64,000 nucleotides of DNA from Nocardia iowensis. Lineage in GTDB: Bacteria > Actinomycetota > Actinomycetes > Mycobacteriales > Mycobacteriaceae. The DNA lies in contig NZ_CP078145.1 in NCBI RefSeq assembly GCF_019222765.1, forward strand, positions 3,472,001 to 3,536,000. The letters run 5' to 3'. Of this stretch, positions 8,101 through 15,459 are shown piece after piece (position 1 is the first letter of the stretch; the number at the start of each line of letters is the position of its first letter). The notes beneath the pieces are model-generated. The model was not told the DNA's origin, searched no databases, and saw only the letters and a list, made by a program, of their open reading frames with translations. The position numbers were made by a program, and so were the translations under genes.

Positions 8101-8748
8101 ATGCCCACATTCGCAACCCCGCAATCGATCACCGTGACCGTCGACGTGGCGTGTGGTGGTGTCATGGTGATCGCCTCGGACCGTACCGACACCGTCGTCG
8201 AGGTCCGACCAACCGACGCTTCCAAGAAGAACGACGTACGCGGCGCCGAGCAGGTTCGGGTCGATTACGCCGCCGGTACCTTGACCGTGAAAACACCGAA
8301 AGGCTGGCGGAGTCACACCCCGTTCGGCGGTCAACCGGCATCGATCGAGCTGACCATCGAGGTGCCGACCGGCTCGCGGCTGAACGCCACCGCGGGCTTG
8401 GGCACCATCCTGGGCGCCGGTGAACTCGGCGAGTGCGACTTGCGGCTCATTTCCGGCGACATCACCGTCGAACGCCCGCTCGGTTCGGTGACCGCGAAAA
8501 ACACCAACGGCAACATACGCATCGGCGACGCAGCGCGCGGCGAACTCCGGCTCGAGACCTCCGTGGGGGAGCTGGAAGTAGGTATCCGTCCGGGCGCCGC
8601 GGCACTGGTGGAAACCAACACCGCGTACGGGACCGTGCAGAACCAGATGCAACCGGTCGACCTGCCACGCGACAACGCCGGAACCGTGCACGTCTACGCG
8701 CGAAACTCCTACGGCGACATCATCATCCGCCACGCGATCGCCGCCTGA
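8101..8748 (+). CDS. DUF4097-family beta-repeat protein
   Basis: 215 residues made of short beta repeats (TVTVDVACGGVMVIASD, LRLISGDITVERPLGSVTAK, LRLETSVGELEVG, ARNSYGDIIIRHA), the pattern of DUF4097, a solenoid-like domain in many actinobacterial proteins. There is no signal peptide or membrane segment. An AGGAG ribosome site lies just upstream of ATG 8101. It follows the MerR gene by 116 bases and precedes the CPBP protease by 12. In other genomes DUF4097 proteins accompany MerR or PadR regulators and membrane proteins; the molecular role is not known. Confidence 0.8.
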   Translation: MPTFATPQSITVTVDVACGGVMVIASDRTDTVVEVRPTDASKKNDVRGAEQVRVDYAAGTLTVKTPKGWRSHTPFGGQPASIELTIEVPTGSRLNATAGLGTILGAGELGECDLRLISGDITVERPLGSVTAKNTNGNIRIGDAARGELRLETSVGELEVGIRPGAAALVETNTAYGTVQNQMQPVDLPRDNAGTVHVYARNSYGDIIIRHAIAA

Positions 8749-8760
8749 GGGGCACTTGTC

Positions 8761-9549
8761 ATGCGCGCTGTTGCCGACACCCGTCCGAACGGAATAGTCC
8801 ACCGGCTGCTCGCCGACCGCCATTCCCTACCGCTGTCCATCGGGTTGCATCTCGTCCCCGGCCTCCTGATCGTCGCCGCCTACCTGTTCATCGGCGAACC
8901 GTTCGCCGAAGCCATCGACTATCCGGCCTTCCTGGGCTGGGCGATCGCGCTGTGCCTGATTCTGATACCCCTCCTGGGAGGCATGCTGTGGCTGGGCCGT
9001 CGGCGCAATGGCCGCTACTCGCTGTGTGGCGTGCTGCACTACATCGACAAGCCTGTCCCGCGGGGGAAGCTGGTGGCGATGGTGATCCCGCTGATCGTGT
9101 GGATGTTCGCACTGGGGACCGTGACAGCACCGATCAACGACTTCTTCAAGGACTTCTTCACCTGGCTGCCGTACGCGAACACCGGCGGCAGCGGTAACAA
9201 CACCTACCTCGACGGCTACCCGGACTCGGTCGTGTTCACCACGATGCTGATCTGCCTGCCGCTGACCGGAATCTCCCTGCCGCTCATCGAGGAGCTGTAC
9301 TTCCGCGGTTTCCTGCTACCCCGCATCGCCCACCTTCGCGGGTGGACACCGGTGATCAGCACGGTCCTGTTCGCGCTGTACCACTTCTGGTCACCGTGGG
9401 TGCTGGTGTCGCGGGTGATCTTCACATTCCCGGGGTTCTGGTGCGCCTGGCGGTACAAGGACATTCGGCTCTCGATCGGAATGCACGTCGGCGTGACCTC
9501 GACCCTGGCAACGGTCAGCACCGTCACCCTCGCGCTGAATCTCAGCTGA
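8761..9549 (+). CDS. CPBP-family intramembrane metalloprotease
   Basis: 262 residues with about six to eight membrane segments and the ABI/CPBP motifs: EELYFRGF (EExxxR, motif 1) near residue 180, ALYHFWSPW (FxxxH-like, motif 2) and GMHVGVT (motif 3). The catalytic glutamates and histidines all appear present. Relatives include the Rce1 prenyl-protein protease and bacteriocin-immunity proteins. It sits inside the MerR-controlled five-gene run, so its substrate may be a partner of the hydrolases or DUF4097 protein; this is inference. Confidence 0.85.
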   Translation: MRAVADTRPNGIVHRLLADRHSLPLSIGLHLVPGLLIVAAYLFIGEPFAEAIDYPAFLGWAIALCLILIPLLGGMLWLGRRRNGRYSLCGVLHYIDKPVPRGKLVAMVIPLIVWMFALGTVTAPINDFFKDFFTWLPYANTGGSGNNTYLDGYPDSVVFTTMLICLPLTGISLPLIEELYFRGFLLPRIAHLRGWTPVISTVLFALYHFWSPWVLVSRVIFTFPGFWCAWRYKDIRLSIGMHVGVTSTLATVSTVTLALNLS

Positions 9550-9590
9550 GCGAATTACCTCATCGAAACACTGAACTGAAAGGCGATCAC

Positions 9591-10418
9591 GTGCACGCTC
9601 GACGCAAGACCCACGTTTCCTCCACCGAGTCGACATGGACCGGCATGGTGCCGATCGACGACACGGCCCTGGCAGTCACCGACACCGGCGGTCCCGGGAT
9701 TCCCGTGATCTATTGCAACGGCCAGTTCGCCACTCAGGGGTACTGGCGGAAGGTCATCGCCGACCTCGGTTCCGGCTTCCGGCACATTACCTACGACGAA
9801 CGGGCCCGCGGCAAGAAGTCGAAGACCTCGGCCGACTATTCCTTCGAGGCCTGCGTGCGAGACGTCGATGCCGTTCTCGCGGCCCGGGGCGTGGATCGGC
9901 CGCTGGTGGTGGGCTGGTCCTACGGGGCGTTGATCGCCGCGCACTGGGCCAGCCGGAATCCGGACCGTGCGGTGGGTGCGGTCCTGGTCGACGGCGCATA
10001 TCCGTACGACTTTCTCGACGAGGCCGCGGAGCAGCGGATCCGTAAGCTGTTCAAACGGTTGAACTGGTTCATGCCGCTGCTGCGCCCGACAGGCCTGACC
10101 CCACGGCTGACCGCAGAACAGATGGCCGAGAGCAATATCGAACTCGGCCGGATCTCCCGCGTGCGCGAGCTTGGCCCGGTGCTGGACAACATCGCCGTCC
10201 CGACGTGGTACGTAGTGGCTTCGGGGAAGTCCTTCGGCAGCAAGGGCGATGAGCAAGAACGGCTGCGCACCAGCCTCGATGCGGTGACCGCCGGCAACCC
10301 GAACATCCGCATCCATGCGAAGGTCGCCAGCAATCACGGCTCCGTCCTGAGCAAAGACTTCCACGCCGTCGCCCAGGCCGTACGCCGGATAACTCCGGAC
10401 CCGACCTCTACCGATTAG
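9591..10418 (+). CDS. Alpha/beta hydrolase (paralogue 2)
   Basis: 275 residues, closely paralogous to the hydrolase at 6385 (same WTGMVPIDDTALAVTDTGG opening, YDERARGK, GWSYGAL nucleophile elbow, NPN and SNHGSVL end). GTG 9591 is taken as start, with GAAAGG 7 bases upstream. It closes the five-gene run. The two copies have diverged most in the lid region (residues ~140-190), so they may act on related but different substrates. Catalytic Ser and His look intact. Confidence 0.86.
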   Translation: MHARRKTHVSSTESTWTGMVPIDDTALAVTDTGGPGIPVIYCNGQFATQGYWRKVIADLGSGFRHITYDERARGKKSKTSADYSFEACVRDVDAVLAARGVDRPLVVGWSYGALIAAHWASRNPDRAVGAVLVDGAYPYDFLDEAAEQRIRKLFKRLNWFMPLLRPTGLTPRLTAEQMAESNIELGRISRVRELGPVLDNIAVPTWYVVASGKSFGSKGDEQERLRTSLDAVTAGNPNIRIHAKVASNHGSVLSKDFHAVAQAVRRITPDPTSTD

Positions 10419-10810
10419 GGCCACCTCACACCCGCGTTCGGGCGGAGGCGTCCCCCGCCAGGCTTTAAAGTCGCCTCATGGTTACACCGACCCCCTCGAA
10501 GGTGCGCGCGTCATTGACACCCGCACCCTCAGCTGGTGACGCCATCGCTGATCTGAACCCATCAGAGACTGGTGTCAGGATCAGATCCCGGCCCTGATCT
10601 GGTTCAGGTGCCCGGTGGGGTGCTCTTGCTCCGCCGGATAGCGGCAGTACGGTGCGGTTCGGCCAAGCAGCTCCGTGCCACCGGCGGCACGCGAATGACG
10701 GGCCCGCCAGGGCTTTGCCGGGTCACGAGATCAGCGAGCTCGACCCGGTCCCGATCTGCGACGCACCATCGTGCATCGTAATCGGCTGCGGCACAGCAGG
10801 TCTTACTCGC
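10419..10810. other. Intergenic between convergent genes, no gene seen
   Basis: 392 bases between the end of the hydrolase and the end of the SDR. I find no protein-like frame. A short imperfect dyad (CAGATC/GATCTG near 10580) and a GC-rich stretch could end transcription from either side. Confidence 0.4.
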
Positions 10811-11581
10811 TCAGAGGGCGGTACCACCGCTGGCGTCGAGGGTTTGGCCGGTGATCCACCGGGCGTCGTCGCTGATGAGATAAGAGACGATGTCGGCAAT
10901 GTCGGCGGGGCGGCCGACGCGACCGAGGGCGACGTTGGACGAGGCTTCGCGCTGACCGTCGGGGTTGTCGATGAGCCAGGCGTTCATATCCGTGAGTACA
11001 TAGCCGGGGGCGACAGCGTTGACGGTAATGCCGCGCGGGCCGAGGGCCTGGGCGAGGACGCGGGTGAAACTGTCGATGGCGCCTTTGGTCATGGTGTAGG
11101 CCAGGATGTCGGGGATCGCTAATCGGGTGACGGCCGAGGACAGATTCACGACGCGGCCGCCGTCACGGAGCCGGTCGATGACGCCTTGCACCAGGAAGAA
11201 CGGGGCGCGGACATTGGTGGCGAATAGGGTGTCGAATTCCGCGGGCGTCATGGTGTCGACGCCTTTCATGATGGTCATGCCCGCGTTGTTGACCAGGATG
11301 TCCAGGCCGGCGGGAGCGCCGAGGCCGGCGAAGCCGGCGTCCACGTCATCCAGGAGGGTGGCAAACTCGGTGGAGCCGAGGTCGCCACGAACCGCGAAAG
11401 CTCGCCCACCGTCGGCCTCGATTCCGGCGACTACGTCTTTGGCTGCAGCATCGTTCTGACCGAAATGTACTGCTACCAGTACACCGTCTCGGGCCAATCG
11501 TTCAGCGATGGCACGGCCGATGCCCCGGCTCGCCCCGGTTACCAGGGCCGTTTTGGTTGTCGGGGTTTTGGTTTCGCTCAT
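10811..11581 (-). CDS. Short-chain dehydrogenase/reductase (3-oxoacyl-ACP reductase-like)
   Basis: 256 residues, a classical SDR. The TGASRGIGRAIA nucleotide-binding loop lies near residue 15, followed by NNAG, the active-site Ser in NLSSAV, the YTMTK (YxxxK) dyad, and the NAVAPGYVLTDM segment after it. A His-containing VHFGQND after strand 2 suggests NADPH preference but is not decisive. The start has ATG 11581 in AGCTTCCATG context. No partner gene on the same strand; substrate unknown. Confidence 0.87.
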   Translation of the reverse strand: MSETKTPTTKTALVTGASRGIGRAIAERLARDGVLVAVHFGQNDAAAKDVVAGIEADGGRAFAVRGDLGSTEFATLLDDVDAGFAGLGAPAGLDILVNNAGMTIMKGVDTMTPAEFDTLFATNVRAPFFLVQGVIDRLRDGGRVVNLSSAVTRLAIPDILAYTMTKGAIDSFTRVLAQALGPRGITVNAVAPGYVLTDMNAWLIDNPDGQREASSNVALGRVGRPADIADIVSYLISDDARWITGQTLDASGGTAL

Positions 11582-11935
11582 GGAAGCTATTCAACGGAGA
11601 TGACCATCCGATGTCCGGCTGGATTCGGACATGACGGTGAGGCCCACTCAACCCTTGGAATCAGCCAGGAAAAATCGCGGTTGTGCCGCCGAATGCTGCG
11701 GCACAGGGTCGTCGAACCTCCGCTGCCCGTCGTCGTTGACCTCGGCCGAGCGATTTCGACCCAGCGCGCGAACTTTGGCGTAGGCGCGCACAGTTGGCGG
11801 GTGGCTACCGCCGTGACTCGGGCCGACAGCAACGTCCTCGAACATCTAGCCCGGCTTGGCCTCACCGCAACGTGTGCCTCTCTGGGCGTGTAACTCTGGG
11901 TAGCATGTGGTGAAACGAATTGTGGAGGGGACATC
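11582..11935. other. Intergenic, possible decayed coding sequence
   Basis: 354 bases without a supportable gene. One plus-strand frame contains PPLPVVVDLGRAIST, which recalls the first strand of class I methyltransferases, but the following blocks do not match. I treat it as non-coding or relic. Confidence 0.35.
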
Positions 11936-12106
11936 ATGTCGTCGAACAGTCACCGAGAGCAGGATGATGATCCACGCGCCCGGTGGCGCCGCCTGCCCGT
12001 CGAACCCGCCCAGTACGTCGAGGAGACCCACGTCGACGGGAGCTCGTCGAGCTACACGGTGCCCGCCGTCGACCCGACCCAGGACTTCATTCGCCTCTAC
12101 GGCTAG
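11936..12106 (+). CDS. Small protein, 56 residues
   Basis: A short ORF starting at ATG 11936 with GGAGGGG 5 bases upstream, ending TAG 12104-12106. The product is charged and ends QDFIRLYG; it contains PAQYVEETHVDG. No homologue is recalled. The excellent ribosome site and balanced codon use argue that it is translated. It is followed by two more tiny ORFs on the same strand. Confidence 0.5.
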   Translation: MSSNSHREQDDDPRARWRRLPVEPAQYVEETHVDGSSSSYTVPAVDPTQDFIRLYG

Positions 12107-12225
12107 TGATGTGGCAGGTACGACTGGCCCGGTAGTGCCGCAACCAACGCTGTGGCGGCTATCGATGTGGGATCGTCGGTCGCAGGCACCGGGCACCTGA
12201 CTCCGGCCCACGAGAGTGAGCGCTC

Positions 12226-12387
12226 ATGCCCGAAACCAAGCAATACCTGGCCGACTTCAATCGCCTCGACGCCGCCACCGACACCGTCGAGGAGCTCAAC
12301 TCCGCCATGCTGAAGCTCTACCCCGACCGCGCCAACCTTGGATCCCTGTGGGGCGGCGCGAAAAAGGCCAAACAGCCGGTGACGTGA
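12226..12387 (+). CDS. Small protein, 53 residues, like the tail of MBL-fold hydrolases
   Basis: ATG 12226 to TGA 12385-12387. The sequence reads QYLADFNRLDAATDTVEELN, then MLKLYPDRANLGSLWGGAKK. That pattern (YLxDF, then MxxLYPDRxNPxxLW) is, as I recall it, the C-terminal tail of many actinobacterial MBL-fold metallo-hydrolases. A stop lies just upstream in frame, so it is now either a free-standing peptide or a relic of a lost hydrolase. Its stop codon overlaps the start of the next tiny ORF (GTGA), which suggests it is still translated. Confidence 0.45.
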   Translation: MPETKQYLADFNRLDAATDTVEELNSAMLKLYPDRANLGSLWGGAKKAKQPVT

Positions 12388-12491
12388 GGCGGTTCTCGCC
12401 ACCAGCGCGATGTTCGTGGTGCCGTACGACGCTGCACGACTTCGGCCGGTACTGCGCGGAACTCGGCAATATGGGATGTTCTGAGCCGTAA
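12384..12491 (+). CDS. Tiny cysteine-rich peptide, 35 residues
   Basis: GTG 12384 overlaps the previous stop (GTGA). The peptide is ARCSWCRTTLHDFGRYC followed by a glycine-containing loop and a last cysteine, i.e. CxxC-x10-C-x8-C, which could bind zinc. It ends at TAA 12489-12491. Too short for confident annotation; coupling to the upstream ORF is the main support. Confidence 0.35.
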   Translation: MRRFSPPARCSWCRTTLHDFGRYCAELGNMGCSEP

Positions 12492-12618
12492 TCGATCTCG
12501 TCCGTTGAACGCCCGCGCAGCGGCCTTACGGGGCGTCGGTGCTTGGTTCATGAGTTCAGCTTCGCCTCGGTCCAGCCACCGCCGATACCACTGTGCAAAG
12601 CCGAGCCGGATGCAAGGC

Positions 12619-12644
12619 CCTCCGCCGGTCCAGACCGGCGGAGG
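12619..12644 (-). terminator. Hairpin after the RibD-like reductase
   Basis: An 11-bp perfect stem (CCTCCGCCGGT and its complement) with a CCAG loop, 8 bases past the stop codon of the minus-strand reductase gene. Likely its terminator. Confidence 0.7.
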
Positions 12645-12651
12645 CGCGAGG

Positions 12652-13257
12652 TCACGCAGGGGCGCCGAGCGGCGGCTGCTCGAGCACGCGCGGCTTGTAC
12701 TCGACCAGCTGGATGCGGTCGTCGAAGGTGCGGTGCTCGATCATTTCGAGGGCAACGTCCGGATAACCGTCGTAGATGCGTTCTGCGCCCGTGGCACCGG
12801 TGATCACCGGGAACATCACGACCCGGAATCGGTCGACGAGTCCGGCTCGTAGCAGGGACCGACACAGGCTCAGGCTGCCGATCGTGCTGAGGAGTCCCGG
12901 GCCACTGGACTTCATGGCGCGGACCGTCTCGACGGCGTCGTCGCGGACGAGCGTGGAGTTGGCCCACGTCAGTGGCTCCTCGAGTGAGGAGGAGAACACC
13001 ACCTTGGACGCTTGCGTGAGCTCGTCGACGGACGCCTCTTCTTCGGGCCTGAACTCGTCTTGGCCATTCGGGACCTCGCCAGCGGCGAAGCCCGACATCA
13101 GGCGGTAGGTGTTCGCTCCCATCAGGTAGGTGGCCTCGGGCTGCTCGCCGAGCCATGCGAGGTACTCCGGGCCCTCGAGGCCCCAGAACCCGGGCCATCC
13201 CTCTCCCGATGCGTAGCCGTCGAGGGAGGTGATGAAGTCGACGAGAAGCTCCGACAT
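12652..13257 (-). CDS. RibD C-terminal/dihydrofolate reductase-like protein
   Basis: 201 residues of the RibD_C (DHFR-like) superfamily: the first strand VDFITSLDGYASG, the ATYLMGANTYRLM helix, a loop, then a VFSSSL strand and GLLSTIGSLSLCRSLL, corresponding to the 'GSxxLxxxLL' helix. These stand-alone proteins are NADPH-binding reductases of unknown substrate, common in actinomycetes. An ATG start at 13257 has AAGGA 6 bases upstream. Transcribed alone and followed by a hairpin. Confidence 0.85.
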   Translation of the reverse strand: MSELLVDFITSLDGYASGEGWPGFWGLEGPEYLAWLGEQPEATYLMGANTYRLMSGFAAGEVPNGQDEFRPEEEASVDELTQASKVVFSSSLEEPLTWANSTLVRDDAVETVRAMKSSGPGLLSTIGSLSLCRSLLRAGLVDRFRVVMFPVITGATGAERIYDGYPDVALEMIEHRTFDDRIQLVEYKPRVLEQPPLGAPA

Positions 13258-13345
13258 GGCGATGTCCTTTCCTAGGGTGTCACGAGCTTTGACCGGCCGG
13301 GAGCCACAAACTCATCGGCCGCGCTGTGGGGTAGCACGGAAACCC

Positions 13346-13471
13346 ATGACGCTGCAGCCGATCGTCTCCTCCGAGGAGTGGGAGGCAGCGTGGCATGCAG
13401 GTCGAGGCTCCCGAGGCACGGCGAAACTTCTGGCCAGCGTAAGGATGAATGTTAACCATGCAAGACTCTGA
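13346..13471 (+). pseudogene. N-terminal scrap of a DUF899 (thioredoxin-like) gene
   Basis: ATG 13346 opens a frame reading MTLQPIVSSEEWEAAWHA, which matches the start of DUF899 proteins (about MxLPxIVSxEEWxAAR). The homology stops after ~20 residues and the frame closes at 13471 inside the next promoter region. Family members are ~230 residues, so this is a remnant at best. Confidence 0.35.
13452..13468 (+). promoter_or_regulatory. MarR operator copy upstream of the MarR gene
   Basis: TTAACCATGCAAGACTC here recurs as TTAACCATGCAACACTC at 13968-13984, just before the membrane protein gene. The block lies 16-32 bases ahead of the MarR start at GTG 13484. Sharing of this block by both promoters suggests that one regulator controls both. 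Confidence 0.6.
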
Positions 13472-13483
13472 TACGTTCGGCTT

Positions 13484-13906
13484 GTGGACGATGGACTCGG
13501 GGATTTACTGCATCGCGTGGTGTACCTGCTCGGGGAGGCCGCGCGGCGGCGCGCGGACGACTCCGAGGCGCTGACGTACAGCCAGATGCGCCTGCTGGGG
13601 ACGTTGGAAGAAATCGAGCCGGTAACCCAGCATCAGCTGGCGCAGGCGCTGGCAGTGTCGGACCCGGCGGTCAGCCGGGCCTTGCGCCCGCTGGAAACAG
13701 CCGGATTCGTCGCGGTCGAGCCCGACCCCGAGCACGGACGGCGACGACTGGTCAGCACCACCGAAGCCGGCCGCAACGCCTTCCACGGCAGCGACAGGCC
13801 GCTTCAGAACCAGCTGCGCGATGCGTTGCTCGAAGCGGGCTTCCCGTATGAACGCTACCTGCGCGACACCGCCGCGCTGGCCAAGCTCCTCGAGCCCCGA
13901 CGATAG
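13484..13906 (+). CDS. MarR-family transcriptional regulator
   Basis: 140 residues. The winged helix-turn-helix covers about residues 30-95: YSQMRLLGTLEEIEPVTQHQ, LAQALAVSDPAVSRALRPLE, then the wing PDPEHGRRRLVSTTEAG. GTG 13484 is the start. It precedes the membrane protein at 13989, and the same DNA block lies in front of both genes. A perfect 16-bp palindrome sits in the second copy. Probably a ligand-released repressor of itself and of the downstream membrane proteins. Confidence 0.87.
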   Translation: MDDGLGDLLHRVVYLLGEAARRRADDSEALTYSQMRLLGTLEEIEPVTQHQLAQALAVSDPAVSRALRPLETAGFVAVEPDPEHGRRRLVSTTEAGRNAFHGSDRPLQNQLRDALLEAGFPYERYLRDTAALAKLLEPRR

Positions 13907-13952
13907 CTCGATCCAATACCCCGAAGTGCTCTTACCTCGACAAATATAAATC

Positions 13953-13984
13953 TTGACTGGTTAATATTAACCATGCAACACTCT
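13953..13984 (+). promoter_or_regulatory. Perfect 16-bp palindrome (MarR operator) before the membrane protein gene
   Basis: TGGTTAATATTAACCA at 13958-13973 is its own reverse complement. It is an AT-rich island in GC-rich DNA, followed by the block shared with the MarR promoter. TTGACT at 13953 overlaps its left edge and could be a -35. Binding of the MarR dimer here would block transcription of the gene at 13989. Confidence 0.7.
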
Positions 13985-13988
13985 AGCC

Positions 13989-14510
13989 ATGAACGAGATG
14001 TCCTACCTCGCCCAGTCGGCTTTCCCTTTGGTTTGGATACTGATCGCAGTTGTCGGCGCACTGATCCGAACTCGACACAGCCCCTCCAGTGCAGCCGCCC
14101 TCGAAACCTGGCAGCGGTGGTGGGCCGTCGCCGCACTCGGCTGCGGCAGCCTGTGGATGACGATCGCCTTCCTGACCGTCCCGGACGTGATGGCCACCGC
14201 GATCGGCTTCGACCGGACCCCGTTCCAGTTCGAGATCGCCTTCGCCAACCTCGGTCTCGCCGTCATGGGTTTCCGCGCAGCCTCGGCCACCGCCCGTGAG
14301 CGCATCACCATCGGCCTCGGCGCCGGCATGTTCCTGTGGGGCGCGGCGATCGGCCACGTCTACCAGTGGTTCGCCAACGGCGACCATGCTCCCGGCAACA
14401 CCGGCGGAGTTCTGGTCTGCGACCTGCTCTTCCCCGCCGTCATGATCGCCCTCGCGCTCCGGTCACAACGGCTGTCCAGTGCCGGACGGCTCACGTTCGC
14501 ACCCGCCTGA
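13989..14510 (+). CDS. Membrane protein, DUF6790-like
   Basis: 173 residues with four or five hydrophobic segments (LVWILIAVVGALI, WWAVAALGCGSLWMTIAFL, IAFANLGLAVMGFRAA, LGAGMFLWGAAIGHVYQWF, VCDLLFPAVMIALAL). The arrangement, with a conserved GHxYQ near the fourth segment, fits small actinobacterial membrane proteins of the DUF6790 kind. It lies behind a MarR operator and ahead of the TMEM175-like channel gene by 35 bases, so the two probably form an operon. Function unknown. Confidence 0.75.
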   Translation: MNEMSYLAQSAFPLVWILIAVVGALIRTRHSPSSAAALETWQRWWAVAALGCGSLWMTIAFLTVPDVMATAIGFDRTPFQFEIAFANLGLAVMGFRAASATARERITIGLGAGMFLWGAAIGHVYQWFANGDHAPGNTGGVLVCDLLFPAVMIALALRSQRLSSAGRLTFAPA

Positions 14511-14545
14511 GAAGCCCACTGGCGCCGTAACCCCGGGAGGCTCCC

Positions 14546-15190
14546 ATGCACCTTGACGCGACCGGACAGAATGCACGCTGGTCACCGCAGCGAATCGGCG
14601 CGTTCGCGGACGCCGTACTCGCCATCGCGATAACCCTGCTGGTCGTCGAGATCAAACGGCCGCAGGACGAGGATCTGGTCGATGCCGGCACTCTGGCCGC
14701 ATTTCTCTGGCACGAGCGGGCCTCTTTCGTGGCGTTCGTCCTGGCGTTCTTCCTGCTGTGGGCGGTGTGGCGCCGCCATCACACGTTGATCTTCGAGGTG
14801 ACGCTGCTGGATCGGCGCACCCTCGCATGGCATGCGCCGCTACTGCTTTTCGTCGCGATCCTGCCTTACTCGACGGCGGTGTTCGGGCACGCTGCGGGCA
14901 ACAGGCTCGCCGTCTGCCTCTTCGCCGTGACGTCGGCGCTGCTCTTCGCGAGCGAGGGTGTGGTGCGGGAGCTGGCCGCACGACGATCCACACTGGCCGA
15001 ACACATCACTGCCGCCCAACTTCGTACCAGCGCCGATGCCTCGTACGCGGTCGCCGCGGTCTTCTCCGCCACGGCCGCAGTTGCCTGGCTCACTCCGTAC
15101 GTGTGGTATGCCTGGTTTCTCGCACCGTTGTCGGCCACTTTCGGGGGACGCCTGATCGATCGAGCGCGCCGGGCATTTCCGGCCAACTGA
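14546..15190 (+). CDS. TMEM175-family potassium channel-like protein
   Basis: 214 residues, about six membrane segments. The first carries the family signature FADAVLAIAITLLVVEI, matching the FSDGVxAIAxTLLxL filter motif of TMEM175 (formerly DUF1211) channels, and the third region AFFLLWAVWRRHHTLI is also typical. Bacterial TMEM175 proteins are tetrameric K+-permeable channels. One difference is Ala in place of the usual Gly after FAD/FSD, which may alter the gate. Likely co-transcribed with the preceding membrane protein under MarR control. Confidence 0.85.
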   Translation: MHLDATGQNARWSPQRIGAFADAVLAIAITLLVVEIKRPQDEDLVDAGTLAAFLWHERASFVAFVLAFFLLWAVWRRHHTLIFEVTLLDRRTLAWHAPLLLFVAILPYSTAVFGHAAGNRLAVCLFAVTSALLFASEGVVRELAARRSTLAEHITAAQLRTSADASYAVAAVFSATAAVAWLTPYVWYAWFLAPLSATFGGRLIDRARRAFPAN

Positions 15191-15240
15191 GTCGGTGTCG
15201 CTCGCTGTTCAGCTGGCTGTCTGTCACGAACGAAGACAGT

Positions 15241-15459
15241 CACGTCGGGTCTTCCCACAGCTCCGAGGCCGTGGCCTTCAGCCCCGACGGTGGCGCTCTC
15301 GCGATCGGTGGTCCATCTTCGCTGGCTTTGTGGAACATGCGCACCCGGCAGCCGATCTGGATATCAGGCCAGGGTCTCGCCGTGGAGGCGGTGGCCTTCA
15401 GTCGCGATGGCACGATCCTGGCCTGCGGAGGATTTGACAGGGTGTGGCTGCGCGGCAGT
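15241..15459 (+). pseudogene. WD40-repeat remnant (two blades)
   Basis: Two consecutive WD40-like units can be read: SEAVAFSPDGGALAIGG with SLALWNMRTRQPIW, then VEAVAFSRDGTILACGG ending VWLRG. There is no start, and the frame runs on into sequence that is antisense to the MFS gene. Large WD40 proteins with NTPase or kinase domains are common in actinomycetes; this is a broken end of one. It overlaps, on the opposite strand, the last ~30 codons of the MFS transporter. Confidence 0.6.

Noticed and set aside
6569..8116. 515-codon minus-strand frame
   Set aside because: Antisense to the hydrolase and MerR genes, which have intact motifs and spacing.
11648..11893. Possible methyltransferase-like frame (VVVDLG)
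   Set aside because: Only one short block resembles the family; nothing follows it.
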